A stretch of DNA of 64,000 bases from Owenia fusiformis (Eukaryota; Annelida; Polychaeta; Sabellida; Oweniidae): positions 27,643,915 to 27,707,914 of the forward strand of contig CAIIXF020000001.1 in NCBI GenBank assembly GCA_903813345.2, in the 5' to 3' direction. Numbering within the stretch: position 1 is the first letter of the stretch; each line of letters starts with the position of its first letter. Below the pieces are notes generated by a model. That model was not told where the DNA came from. It made no database searches and saw only the letters and a list, made by a program, of their open reading frames with translations. The translations under genes and the position numbers were made by a program. Shown here in pieces: positions 1 through 12,392 of this stretch.

Positions 1-514
1 ACATATACGGCCATTGTCATATGTGACATTATAACTAAAACACAATTAATTGGTTGAGTAGTAACAAAGGAAGTAAACTAACATGGTTTAAGATTCAAAA
101 TTCAAAAAAAGATAGTGGTCAAGACTTGCGAGACAAGTGAAATGGCGGCAACATTTAAGGCTGAAAGTTGCCATGTGCGAATACCGTTCTGGGTGGCAGG
201 GTCCCTATATTAAAAACTATCTAGAAAACTACATAAAATATATCATTTCTCCATGAAATTAATACACAAAGTAGTTAGGTTGTTGGTCTTTATTATTGGA
301 AAGTTTAAAGTAATTTTATCAAAAACAAACAAAATTAGAGCAGGGCGTCCAAGACTTTTGGATCACCCCTCGTATAGATCATTATTTTACTAAAAACTGC
401 ATTTATATAGAAAAACAATGAGGATGTTTTTTATTATTCAAAACAGAAAATTAATAAATTTAAGAATAACAGAGTCATTCCATATACTTTGAACTTGAAG
501 AATATTTGTTGCAG

Positions 515-2327
515 ATCAAATACAAAGGCCCTCCTATCAGACGCATTGCTTGTGGTGGTGAGTTCTGTATGATATCAGACATAAGAGGCAATCTTTACTC
601 ATTTGGCTGTCCTGAGTATGGTCAACTTGGTAAGTAGAAACTCGGATGATTTTTTTCGCCCGAGTACAAAGTTTGCATTTCACTGATTTTGATTAATAAA
701 GTACCCCATACAAATTTTGGCGCATACTTCGATGTGCTGTACTAGGAAATGTTTTTTAGCAAAGCTGAATAAAAGATTTCTAATACACAAATGCAAAGAA
801 AGTATTGTAAATTAATCCATATAGAAATCAATTTAGTGAATGTATCATCTTAACAAAATTAATATATTTGTTTTTAATATTTGGTATTGTCTTTCTAGGT
901 CATAACACAGATGGTAAATACTTTGTAACCAGTAACAAGTTGTCTTATGAGTGTGAACTGAGACCAAGGCGAGTACATGTGTTCATCGAAAAATCACGGG
1001 ACGGCCATGTCTCAGGAATGAGTGATGTTGAAATAGTTGATATAGCATGTGGCCAAAATCATACAGTAAGTAGTTATGTAGTTTTTTTAAAGAGAGATTT
1101 GGGGAAATTTTCCCGCTGCAGTTTAAATGCCTTTTCTAAATTTTAGCACCAAATCATAGACTTTGCAACTTTTCACTGTGTAGAATTTAAATACACATGT
1201 ACATGTATGAGTTTGAACATTTCATAGGTACAATTCTATCAATTTTATAATATGAGTATCCTAAAAATATTCTATATTTATTTTTACGATTCATTATTGA
1301 ACTTGAATAATGTTCCAGTTGGCGCTAGACTCTAAGAAACGGGTATTCACTTGGGGATTTGGTGGCTATGGTCGCTTGGGACACAGTGAGCCTAAAGATG
1401 AACATGTTCCACGTCATCTTAAATGGTTTGACACGCCAAGCAAACAGGTAGTGATGATCAACTGTGGAAGCACATTCAGTATAGCTAAAACTGAAGTTGG
1501 TAAGTTCATTCCTGAAGTAAAAGGTCATGACAAAAACGTGTCCATGCCAGTTGTAAAATCATTTATGTTTTGGCTATTAACACACAACTTTGTTTGATTT
1601 AGTTACTTGTAGATATTCTCTTATATTATGATTATATCGATGTGATGTTATTTGTCATCACGAGAAGTGCCGACATAGTATAGTTATATGGTCTCCAACT
1701 TTTGTGTGGACAGTGTTCGGTGGTTGACAGTCAATATCCGTTACAAATGGCAGGTGGTGATATTTTGCATGTTCATGCCATGTCTGTATTCGCATCTATA
1801 TTTGTAGAATATACATATTTATGGGGCCAAACAAAAGCCACGGGTGAGGCAGCAATGTATCCTAAGGCCATCTCTGACCTGAACGGCTGGAAAGTGCGAA
1901 GTGTTGGCTGTAGCAACAAGAGCATCGTGGTCGCTGCTGATGAGAGTCTCATCAGCTGGGGTCCAAGTCCAACATATGGCGAACTAGTTAGTAGAAATAT
2001 TTGTAATGTATCTCAGGTGTAAAAGTGCAATGTAAAAGTGAAGTTGACACATTTTTTGCTTTATAAAAACTAAAACCTTGAAAAATTTTGAATCTAATTG
2101 ATAACTGATTTAATTGAAAACACAATTAAATGTGATGTTTCTATTGTTTGTAGTGCTACGGGGAGAATAAGCCTAAATCCTCAACCCAGGCCCAGGAGGT
2201 TAAGAGTATAAACACGACATATATCCTACAAGTTGCCTGCGGCTATGGTCATACACTCCTCTTAGCCAGAGCTGATTCAGAAGAGGACACAAAGTGCTTA
2301 GAGAAAATCCCAATATTCACCCCATAA
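515..2327 (+). CDS. RCC2: RCC2 (TD-60-like), 3' five coding exons, partial
   Basis: Protein RCC2, an RCC1-like seven-bladed beta-propeller; in vertebrates it is a chromosome- and cortex-associated regulator of mitosis and small GTPases. Exons by splice sites: 515-629, 899-1065, 1319-1499, 1808-1986, 2154-2327 (stop TAA). Phase is continuous, giving 271 codons, about the C-terminal half of the roughly 520-residue family length. Visible propeller motifs include YSFGCPEYGQLG, VFTWGFGGYGRLGH and the RCC2-typical VAADESLISWGPSP. The last coding residues are IPIFTP, close to the usual RCC2 C-terminus. One donor is GTTAGT, weaker than the rest. The start codon and N-terminal half are upstream of the window; bases 1-514 look intronic. 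Convergent with the COPS7 gene. Confidence 0.93.
1695..1790 (-). mobile_element. Hairpin-ended short element, family A, fragment
   Basis: Reverse-oriented, truncated copy of a short dispersed repeat found seven times in this window. It reads, on the minus strand, GCAAAATATCACCACCTGCC, then TTACAG-like and GACAGTCAACCACCG-like blocks, then GGAGACCATAT. The terminal GTCACCAC hairpin is missing here. It sits in the RCC2 intron just before the exon at 1808. Confidence 0.6.
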
Positions 2328-2440
2328 CTCTTGAATCATGTAGTTGTGTGTAGCAATATGCTAGTATGGCCAAATACAGTTGAAGGAAACTTTGTCATGT
2401 CTTGATTCATCTATCATCTAAGAATGTTCCGAATCTTTAA

Positions 2441-2446
2441 AATAAA
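2441..2446 (+). promoter_or_regulatory. Candidate RCC2 polyadenylation signal AATAAA
   Basis: A canonical AATAAA lies 114 bases after the RCC2 stop codon in AT-rich 3' UTR-like sequence. It is the first such hexamer downstream. Cleavage site not determined. Confidence 0.5.
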
Positions 2447-2809
2447 GCGGTTGAGAGAATCTATAACCTTGAGTCATCTTACAGTATAAAAGATCCTACT
2501 ATTTTGTAATCAGTTTCAGAATTGACAAAACTCAAAATATTTGGGAAGAAAATATCTAGAAGGCCAAAGGGGCTTGATAAGTACGCAATTAAACTTTCAT
2601 ATGGTTCTTAAATCTTAGTGAATTCTTTAAAGTGTAATATTTTCAAATATGCATGTAAGTCTTGCCGACGTACTGTGAAATATATACCTCATAAGTGTTT
2701 AATGGGGTGCTGGTTTTAAGTAATAATGGCTTATTTTGTACCTGATGTTTTGTACATATAAAAGAGATATCATAGATGTACCACATACTTCAAATATAAG
2801 CGAGATATG

Positions 2810-2990
2810 ATATAGGTAGTGTATATGGAAGTGTGATACGCAATAATGTACTGTACATTGGAGTATGATATCATAAAATACTGTATCATAAAATACTGTA
2901 CATTGAAGTGTTATGTCATAGGAGCATTGTACATTAAAGTGTGATGGCATAGGAGTACTGTACATGAAAGTGTAATGTCTATTTAGTGAA
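2810..2990. repeat. Degenerate tandem repeat, ~30 bp unit
   Basis: Repeated variants of a unit containing TACTGTACATT(G/A)AAGTGT and ATGATATCATA occur about five times in the RCC2 downstream region. Units have drifted in length and sequence. Confidence 0.55.
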
Positions 2991-5065
2991 ACAGTTATCT
3001 CGAAGTAGGGAGTCATTAATTCAAAGATAATCACCAGTTTGTTTGAAATCATGTGTACTATTTGAAGCAATTTAGGTAACAAAGTTGACAGTACATTATG
3101 TCGAGAGTACATATTAAAATACACCTGAAATATTGACAGTAGAATAGTAGATATAACATAATGTCGTTGAAACTATGAGTACATACTCTTTCTCATGACA
3201 ATAATATTGTGAAATTCACTGTTCCTTTACTGCTTTTTGGTCTGTAAAGAACATGTCACAATCAAAAGTATCGAGATCATATTGAATTTTATAAATAAAT
3301 CCAACATGAATTGAATTGAATCTCATTTTGTCAACCAAAATGCCAAAAAATCTGAAGATCTTTAAAAAATTAATATCTTTAATGAATTGGAATTTGTTTT
3401 TTTTTGTTGGATTAGGGTGCATATTTTACACACATCAAGAAGTTGTTGCTTGTTGCAATAAGTTTAGAAACAGTTGCAATTGGATTTACAGGAAAGGTTA
3501 TGGCAATTACTTAAGAAACAATTGCAATTTAAATGGACAATCTCTTACCATAGTATCTTTTATCATGGTACATGTAGTATAGAGTAGGATACACATATAT
3601 ATATCTTCTATATTTCTCAGTGATTGGATATACCAAAAATCTACCTTACAGATATACCTTGGGATATTATAAGATTATTATATATAGCATCATTTCATTT
3701 AATATTTTCCAATCCATGTTTAAATCTGTTGATCGAGAAAAATATTGGTAGAAAATCACCGATTTTAGAAACATATTGATTGCATAAACGTGCGATCCCA
3801 AATAAATGACGTTGACGTTTCAAGCTAATAACATCATGCAATATCTCAAGGAGTATCTGTATTGTGAACCATGTACATAATACACTAATAGATTTCTCAA
3901 ATTCATTTAAACATTAATGTTGTATTATCGGGTGGTAAGTGTGTAGATAGATGTATAAATACTTGGTAGATGATGATCAAAAGACAAATCAGTCAATATT
4001 TTTCCATTTTATCATTCCACATCAATTTAAGACACATTCAATACTGACTTAATTGTGGAGTTGCTTTTTCCTACAAACAATTCAAGCAAGTTTACCATTA
4101 ACTCTGTATTGTTTTTATGCACACATTATTTTTAAAGTTCAGTGTTGTTAACATATTCATATTGTGTTGTAATGTATTCCGGGTGAATTGTGTTTGCAAT
4201 TTATTACAAAGTATATTTTTATAGCTAAGACTTTGTTGTTGCCATGAAATCTGCCATAGTGTAGCTACTTTATAGCTGACAAAAATAATTCTTCAATATT
4301 GCCATAGGTCAAAAATAGATCATTTTAATGTCCTTAAACCATACTATTTCATATAAAATCATAGTAACTTAACTTGGATTCATAATGTTGCTTTTCATTC
4401 ATTTTTAATTTATTCAGCGTCATCTGTGGTTTTATATACATAGTCCTACATGTTTGTAAATCAAAATAGTTCACATGATGTGATGTGTCACAGCAAGCAG
4501 TTTAATGATTATTCATACCTAACGATGGCATAGACAATAAATCCAGTCAGTTTTGCCCTGTTGTGTAAAAGTAGATTGACTCCATAGACTGATATCAATG
4601 ATGCTATTCAATTTAAAAATTTTAGTTGTTATGCTCATCCCAGTCACAACCAATATTTGGCACAATTTACCATATTTGTCTATCCTATCTTTTGTGCAAT
4701 TAACAGGCTCGCTCTTGAGCTACCTCAAGAGTACTTTGCAAATGCTTATTACAGGTTGGGACATTGTAGATTTTAACATAGTCTGTTTTCGAACTGCAAC
4801 GCTATAGTTCTGTGTTCTGTACAGTCAAGTGTTTTATGAAAGTTACTGTACCTCAGATTATATGTTCAAAAGAGGCAATAGTTTGTTTGTGTAACTGCAT
4901 CATTCTAATTAAAACCATTTTGCAATACAAAATGTTTAGCTCTAAATGAGGATGCATCAGCCATTTTCTGCCATATTCTTTGTTATTTCATATTTCAATA
5001 TTTTGTATATAAAAAGTAGTTAAGATGTACATTTTGAATGTATCCAATCTTGTAGTTAATCTTTA

Positions 5066-5775
5066 CTATAAAACCTGTATTTTCTAGATCTCAATAAAGT
5101 TATGATATTTAACAAAACCAAATTCAATTTTATGTTTTCTGGTTTGTAAATCAACATTGATTGAAAGTTGCAGCTATATACCAGATGGGTTAATAAATTG
5201 GTCACTTTTCTTTGAAATTATCCCTATCCCATACCTTTTGCATTATTCATACTACTGCTCATATTGACACATTAGGATTGTATCATTTATTATCGTATCA
5301 TCTATAAAATGAAGCCCTCTGATTGGTCAGTTCTTGTGCTATACCGATCTGTATTACTATATTTTTTTCAAAAAGGTGTTCGGTTCATCGCATTCACATT
5401 CGATATGCATAATTCCACCAGTATTTAAGTTAAAGTAAAAATATCTGATTTTATAAAAAATATTTGTCCTTGGACCAAACCTGTCAAATGGTTTTTAATA
5501 ACAACCTAAATGGATGGACTCTATTGCTATTCTTTTTTTAGTGGAATAAATAAACAACAGTAACATATTGAAAGTTGTTTTTTTTAACTTATTTTGAGTA
5601 AAATACTTTTCAAGCTAATAATTTGGCATTTGCCAAAAGAATCTCCTAAAAATAAAACATTTCATGATCTAGCCATCAACAAATACTATAGTATATAATC
5701 TTTATATATAAAAACTGTATTTTCTAGATCTCAATTAATATTATCATGTACTTAACAAAACCTGATTTTACTTTT
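5066..5775. repeat. Pair of ~70 bp direct repeats 640 bp apart
   Basis: Bases 5066-5140 and 5706-5775 share the block TGTATTTTCTAGATCTCAAT followed by ATTTAACAAAACC- or ACTTAACAAAACC-type sequence, in the same orientation. The DNA between is AT-rich without an open frame. It could be a segmental duplication or the ends of a degraded element. Confidence 0.5.
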
Positions 5776-6826
5776 AACTTGATACAATATACATCAGTAC
5801 TAGCTATAGTACTACAATTATGTACACATTGATTTTAACAGACCCCCATTCCTATTGGGATGAATCTGTTTTCCAATTAACAATAGTTTAACCAAATCAT
5901 GTTCATGTTCATAAAGCACTGATTAGAGCATCAACACCTAAAGGTACAACACAAGGTAGCAAGTGAAACTTTATAATATGAATTCCAATTAACATGACGG
6001 CAAGTATAATGTAGTCCATGCTGTGTAGGTCTGTTTCAAAGAGTCTAGAATTGTCTCTGCAGCAACATGTCTCACATCTCATGTTAAATTTATGTTCTCC
6101 TTTTTCTGAGGAATGAGTCTAGAATTGTCTAACATATAAAGTCCAACACAGGTTCAGGTCTCAGCTGGATGATTTTCCCCAAAATTTTCCACTCCCACGT
6201 AATCTGGAACATAAATGTTATTTTTGAGAAGCAAAATGTATTTGTATAGGGGCAATAAAGGAGAGGGAGTTGTTTGTCGAATGAAATAGAATAGTCAATA
6301 AAATATTTAAAAGTGTATTGATGTTTTTTGGATGAAAAACATAAGCGAAATGCATAATAAAACTCCCCCGATTCATTCAACAAACAACTCCCCCTCCTTT
6401 GTGTTTTTCTAAATTCAGCTCTCATCCTGGACATGTGCAGTCTGGTCCATAATTTTCAGTAAACTTTCAGTTATGAACATACTGACTTTCAGTATGTACT
6501 GACATTTAAGGAGGGAGAAACATCAAATTATTGAAAGGTAAATATCCAAATTGTGTTCAACATGTTCAAATAATACCTTCCATGGCTATGTTATATCAAT
6601 GACGTCACACGTCTGTGTGCGCGTGAAATTTGGAAGAAATGGAACATGACGCCATAGGATTGCCATGGTAAAAAGTTTGGCGGCTATACAGGAATATATA
6701 GCCGTCGCCCTTGGTCAATAGGATAATTTCCTTGGACAATATCATATTTTCCCTCAAAATAAAATTCATATTCCACCCCTCCCATTAAATAACCTCAATT
6801 GCAGTAATCAATATTGTAGCACATAC

Positions 6827-9800
6827 CCTTTTGTTTTTGAAGCTTTTTTCATTGGTTTGTCTAGTTGTGCAATAACCTCTCTACTGTCAGCTTCGTCCAT
6901 ATCTGTCTGTTGTGTGGCCTTTAATGTCTTCTTAATGTTGGCAACCTGAAGATGTTAAGGTTTTATAATTTAACAGTCCCTGATTTTGTTTTGAAACAAG
7001 GTTAGCAATCGATATTGAAGTGCCGAAATACTGGTGGATATTTTTACTTTTCACTGATTCCCACATACTCTTGTACTTGCTTCAAAAGGTATGATGAAAT
7101 ACTGAGGATATCATTTTTTAACAACCAAGATTCAAAATGTCAATGCATCCAGCTACACACTAAGAATAAATTTGGTCACAATAAGCTGCACTCTGAAAGA
7201 CTTAAAACGAAATATCTGCATGTATATACGTGAACTCCAAATATGTCTAAATTAATAGCCACCATTATAAATATCATAAATTATGTGTATTTATTATTTT
7301 TATATCAATTTAAATTTTGATGAAGAGGATGTTATCTCTATTTCATTACCTCTATCTCGACCTTTTGTTTTTGTTGGATTGACTTCTCTCTGTTTGTGTT
7401 TGCTCTGTTGACTTGAGTCTCTATGCCTTGTAAAACAGCCTCACAGCCTGAACACCTAAATGTATGAAAAATTAATATTTAAGGATGTTCCCTGGACGAA
7501 GTTGAAAACGATGAACACCAACCCCTAATTTTTCTTTTAAAAATGTGAAGTACATAGCATAACTAAGTGTTTCTGTGAGTTTAAGAAAAAGTTAAATATT
7601 CAAAAGTGTGTTTTGGGGTGAAAACCTGATTTTTAACATGGGTTTCAATGAGAAAGTGCCACGCCCACTTTTGTCAAATATTGACACTTTAGAGGCCTCT
7701 TGCTCAGAAAAAAGCACACTAACATATGGTTTTTAAAGTTTTAATATTCTTTGTTGCCCGTGAGAATCCCAGAAAACCATTTTTGAGAAAAAGTTAAATA
7801 CTATTGAATATTTTCCTATCTGACCAGGGAACATCCTTAATATCATAAGAACAGCATCACATGTGAGAGAAGAGTTCATTCAAAAAAAATTTCAGATAGT
7901 TCTTACTCAGCAAATTACTTGACTAATGTTACTTGGGTTAAGGACCAGACATTTAATTTCATATCCAAAATAAATTGTTATCACTTTGTAAATGAGGGGA
8001 ATTAGTATAAGATTCATTATGAAATCTGCAGGTAATGGATATTGGATGTAGCTTAACAGACTAAAGATTTCCAATATCAATATTATTTTGATTTTAATGT
8101 TGATGATTATTAGAAAAGTTGGGTGAAATTAACAGGAAATATGTATTTGGTCTTTACCTGTATGTTCAAGATTACAATGTCAAATGCAAATAAGGCATTA
8201 ACATGCAAAATGTCACCACCTGCCACCACAGATCAACAACTGTCAATCACTGAACACCAAAAACCAACTGAAGAATGCCATAACAAAAAATGGAGACTAA
8301 ACAATATGTCATTGCTTTCTGGTAGGGACATAATAAAAAATGATCAAAACATACCACTCTGAGAGCACGGTGACAATGTCATTGACCTGCTCTGCTCTGA
8401 CATCCCTTCCAATAGCATAATCCACTTCTAGGCGCTGGTTTTTCTGATCTAATTTTCCTCTGACAATATCTGAATACACCACTTCTATTATTAAGTCTTC
8501 AAGTTCTCTGACATTTGACATCTCCAATTCTTGCTGTAGAATTGCATACGGTATACACTGCAAAGTAAGTTAAAGTCTCAGTTACATTTGCTCTGGTGGA
8601 TGTAGCTTCACAAATTCAATACAAAAAATCATAGTAGTGCTTATTCCTATATTTTATGCTCCATATTTCTCTCAATTTGGGCAAGCTGCAGCCACCGTAC
8701 AGTTACCATAGATCATTAGATGACTGGAGATTTTCCTTCCAGGGATATCATTCATTTCGCATTTTATCAGAAATTTTAATAAAACCTCTTCACATTAATC
8801 ATAATACATAAAACGAATATATAAAAATGGCATACAGAGAGGCTAATTTCAGTCAAAAATATAAAAGTCTCCACAAAAAATTTGAAGTTCTCAGGTTCCT
8901 AAAATAATGTATAAATCCTCTGATTGACTCTCACAATAAGGCTAAGCCATCCAGGACAAATATTTTTCATACTGTTGAATGTTGCTACATGGAACATGTA
9001 TGTTTTATTTTTTACATATAACATATAAATTATCATTATTATTTATGTATAACATCAAATTATCAAGTAGCCATAGTATATCTTATATTTTGTTGAAATG
9101 CTTACCTTCTTTTGTGTGGCCAATGACACTATTGTCAATTGTCTTAATTTCTTTAGCATTTTCGGAGTGAGATCAGGAAGGTTGGCTTTGTTACCTAAAA
9201 TATCATACACACACAGACATGTCACCTCTAAAGCAAAGCTATATACTGTACATATACCTTATAATAAATTATATGTCAGCTTTTGCCAAGGGGGTTCAGT
9301 TTTTAAAGAATTCTAGGGGGTTAAAATTAGAAAAATTGGGCTCAAAACCATTTGTAAAGTGCTCAAAATGGTGAAAACTGCATGATTTTGAAAGAATATT
9401 TGGTCGAATCCCCCTGGCTACGGGCATGTATGTACATCTTTGACCCCAATATTAACGATATATTGTATCAATCGAACAGACAAGATAAATGAGTATGACA
9501 GACAGCTAATATGATAAATTGCATATTGCTGGATATGTTACCAAGGTAATGAAAATATACCATATTCTCTCTAATGAGCGCACAGTGCAATTTCCAAATT
9601 GAAATTTAGAAAGGTAAGATATTGAGATTCCAATTAGCACACATACAAAAGTTAGAAAAAAGTTAGCCTTCAACTTCATATTTTTGAGACCATATTCAAT
9701 CTAAAAGTTGCATATACATTCAATGGAACTGTGTGCTCATTAGAGAAATTACGGTAAATTGCCTTTGTTTTTGGCTAGATTTTTTTTTAAAAGTTCTGTA

Positions 9801-10973
9801 TTTCTCAAAAGAAAGTTTGTACTCACATCAATAGTCATTGTACAAGTTTTTATAGTTAATACATATATATTTATATAGTTAGTGAACTTTTATAGTAATA
9901 ATATTCACTTTTATAGAAGTTGTACTTATTTTAGTCATTATATTTCCTTTAGTCATTGCACTTAAATCTTTATTCATTAAACTCAATTTTTAAAGTCATT
10001 GTACTTACTTTTATAGTCATTGTACACTCCATAGGCAAATATGTTAAGGAGGTTCACAATGTTTTGGTTGGGGCCTTCAGACAACTGAAAGTAAAAGTAT
10101 TTCTATTAACATCAATTCTGCATGCATTCTACACCTTATATTTTCACATCTGCAAAGTATCTACACCTTATATTTTCACATCTGCAAAGTATCATATTGT
10201 CATTGTAAAACTATTATTACAATAAATGATATCAAAACAAATCAATTTTCAATTGAAAATGTTTGAGCAACTTTGTAAGAAACATGTGATATTTTGTGAA
10301 AAGTGATCAGAATAGACAGGTTAATTTTTCAAATATGACTCTTCACTGTTCAAATTGAGAGGTGTTCACATTTCAACATTTTTTAACAAAGGAGTCATGG
10401 GAGAAAATGGGACTGAAAAGAGTACATGTACTCAGATTGGGAGGTGTTCAGATTGACTGGGGTTGAGTTTTAGTGGGGTTGAGTTTTAGTGGGGGTTGAG
10501 TTTTAGTGGGGTTGAGTTTTACTGGGGGTTGAGTTTTAGTGGGGTTGAGTTTTAGTGGGGGTTGAGTTTTAGTGGGGGTTGAGTTTTAGTGGGGTTGAGT
10601 TTTACTGGGTTGAGATGACCTGTCACCATGTTTTTTGTCTGAAACTTGAAATGATGTCACATAGAACTGTAATATTCTATTACAATTTGCCTCACCTATT
10701 TGTGGATCCTGACTATGACCCTGATTGGTTAAATATATCACAGAAATGAACGATGACAATGTATTCTTGATTTATAAATTTTAGTATAACTGCAAATATT
10801 TTCCACTTTCCTACCTGTTGTATATTTGGCATATCAAGCAATTCCCCAAAGACGTAAACTCCAGGGGTCTCCAAGACTTGTTTCACAAGGTCAACTGCTG
10901 CTGCACCTTTTGCTGACTTTGCCAGTAGAACAAACTGCTCTAATAGATTGCTAGGGGTCTGTTTCTCGCTCAT
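6827..10973 (-). CDS. COPS7: COP9 signalosome subunit 7 (CSN7), last exon unresolved
   Basis: CSN7 subunit of the COP9 signalosome, the complex that removes NEDD8 from cullins. Coding exons on the minus strand, in transcript order: 10973-10815 (ATG at 10973), 10084-10009, 9194-9106, 8557-8355, 7455-7350, 6945-6827. All junctions are GT-AG and phases join without a break: 250 codons plus two bases, against about 264-275 residues in animals. The first exon reads [20 protein letters not shown]. The PCI/winged-helix core is clear in exon four ([35 protein letters not shown]), and exons five and six form the C-terminal coiled-coil tail ([16 protein letters not shown]). The final exon should supply only about 5-15 residues. 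Introns hold several repeats. Vertebrates have two paralogues (7A, 7B); I do not assign one. Confidence 0.93.
7483..7836. mobile_element. TTAA-flanked short inverted-repeat element
   Basis: The ends are perfect 13 bp inverted repeats, GGATGTTCCCTGG at 7483-7495 and its complement at 7824-7836, each bordered by TTAA. That layout resembles non-autonomous piggyBac-type elements, which target TTAA, though the terminal bases do not match the best known piggyBac ends. 354 bp, no coding capacity, in a COPS7 intron. Confidence 0.65.
8187..8335 (+). mobile_element. Hairpin-ended short element, family A
   Basis: Starts GGCATTAACATGCAAAATG and continues TCACCACCTGCC, then a variable middle, then GGAGACTAAACAATATGTCA and a degenerate end. 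About 150 bp, noncoding, 20 bp from the COPS7 exon ending at 8355. Matches copies at 44605, 47608, 57537 and 59088. Confidence 0.7.
8573..8715. mobile_element. Family B short inverted-repeat element, degenerate copy
   Basis: Shares with 57162-57321 the blocks TCAG(T)TACATTTGCT, GTAGCTTC and CCTATATTTTATGCTCCATA, in the same order. The 3' inverted end is decayed. Noncoding, in a COPS7 intron. Confidence 0.6.
9283..9427 (-). repeat. Family C repeat (GTAGCCAGGGGG type), reverse copy
   Basis: Reads on the minus strand as CCCGTAGCCAGGGGGATTCG, then an AT-rich body, ending near CCCCCTTGGCAAA. Same family as 37473-37645. Noncoding. Confidence 0.6.
9558..9756. mobile_element. ~199 bp inverted-repeat MITE
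   Basis: Imperfect inverted repeats of about 29 bp: the left end has TACCATATTCTCTCTAATGA and the right end, read on the minus strand, TACCGTAATTTCTCTAATGA; both go on with GCGCACAGT or GCACACAGT. No open frame. Lies in a COPS7 intron. Confidence 0.7.
10455..10612. repeat. G-rich minisatellite, ~18-20 bp unit
   Basis: About eight copies of GGGGTTGAGTTTTAGT with three, four or five Gs between units. The regular G-runs could form a G-quadruplex on the plus strand, which is the non-template (transcript-unlike) sense of COPS7. Located in the first COPS7 intron. Confidence 0.85.
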
Positions 10974-11411
10974 TTTTGCTATGAAAAACAAATTTTTAAC
11001 TGATGATCTAAAAACAAATGTTTTAGTATGAGGACAAAAAGTGAAAGTGCCATTTGAAGTACCATTTGAAGGAAAGTAACAACAAGTGGCCATTATGCTG
11101 CCTTAAAGTGTTACAACTATGTACATGTGGAACAAAAAGGTATTTCACAAAAATTACTGATACATGACTTTGTTGCTTTTATTTTAGCAGTCGGGTAAAT
11201 TGAGTGTCTTACTCTGACATATTATTTCCCAGTACATGTTTTGGATGTACAATTGGCATGGTAGAAAATAAATAACTTGAAATTTCATATTTCCTTATTA
11301 ATATGGAAAACTATTTTACCACTGAACGTCAATGTTCTGAAGGCTATAGCAACTCTTGAACCCTTTGTTAGATTTTAATTATTCTATGTCGCTTTCATCA
11401 GTGTTACTATA

Positions 11412-12392
11412 CAGAGTGTCTCAAAAAAAATGTTACACTTAGAAAAAGTTCAATAGCTATCATAATTTTGACTTTCCCCCTAAAATATACTTTGGATACC
11501 AAAAGACAAATCTTTCCCGAATAATTTGACACCATCGGATTCAAAATCTGTCCTTGATTGGCTTGATAGGACAGCTTTTAGTGTCCCATAGTAAAATCTG
11601 ACTTGCGCCAACTACTAAGTGATTGGATGGACCAAATGACAAAAGAGGAACAGTTTCTTTAACAGGTAACTTTCTTCTGAGCAGAAGCTTGACCTTTAAC
11701 TGAGTCATTCTGTAATTTTCCTATTTGTCTTACATATGGTCATTGGGTCTATCCACATAAACATGTGGTCCCCCCAACATGTTGAATGTGACAGCAAATC
11801 TGAGGATCTGAGGTACCCTTGCCCATGCGAGCATGCATTGTAATATCATACTGATTCCATCAATTAATTTTGTAGAAGTTCATTTAGGTTAGTTTGTGAT
11901 GCTGTAAAGCGCTTTCAGAGGCCCTTCAAAAAATCAAGGGTGTAAAGTAGGCCTGAGGGCGGGTAATTCAATGCTATCTTCTGATTTCCAAAGAGTTCTA
12001 CCAAAACGATCTGCCACAGGCCTTTGCACCATCCTGTTGCCATCATACGTAACGAAATTGAACCTTTGACAATGACATGTTGTATTTCTATCCAGGAAAA
12101 AAACTAACTGAATCATTGATCATATCAAGATATCACTGTCCACAGCATTCACACCAAAAAAGAATTGACCACCACCTGTCCAACCACTGAGAAATTGGCG
12201 CAAATCAAATTTCACATGCGTCTATAAAATCAGTCCTGTGCAGCCAATCATGGACGGATTTTGAATCAGATGGTGTGGATTTATTGAAGAAAGGCTGCTC
12301 TTTTAGTATCCAAGTATATTTTAGGGGAAAAGTCAAAATCATGAAAGATATTGAACTTTTTGTAAGTGTAACATTTTTTTTGAGACACACTG
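11412..12392. mobile_element. Tc1/mariner-like non-autonomous element, 981 bp
   Basis: The ends are inverted: CAGAGTGTCTCAAAAAAAAT at 11412 and, on the minus strand from 12392, CAGTGTGTCTCAAAAAAAAT. Both are flanked by TA, the target duplication of the Tc1/mariner/IS630 superfamily. Similarity between the arms extends inward for roughly 200-240 bp with mismatches. The centre has a short minus-strand frame (11934-12116) with no recognisable transposase motif. Inactive, arm-dominated derivative is the likely reading. Confidence 0.78.

Larger units (their letters stand above)
2328..6826. other. Intergenic / 3' regions between RCC2 and COPS7
   Basis: AT-rich, no supported coding exon. It must contain both 3' UTRs and the short last COPS7 exon, which I could not place with confidence. 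Contains a degenerate roughly 30 bp tandem array (about 2810-2990) and a 70 bp direct repeat pair (5066-5140 and 5706-5775). Open frames here are short and show no family resemblance. Confidence 0.6.

Noticed and set aside
6085-6115. Last COPS7 exon encoding G-KRRT-stop
   Set aside because: An AG and phase fit exist, but the peptide is too short to support and other sites are possible.
8187-8335. Helitron-derived element
   Set aside because: Hairpin tail is present, but no CTRR end or TC start and no A-T target context could be shown.
11934-12116. Mariner transposase fragment
   Set aside because: 60 codons without a recognisable DDE or helix-turn-helix motif.
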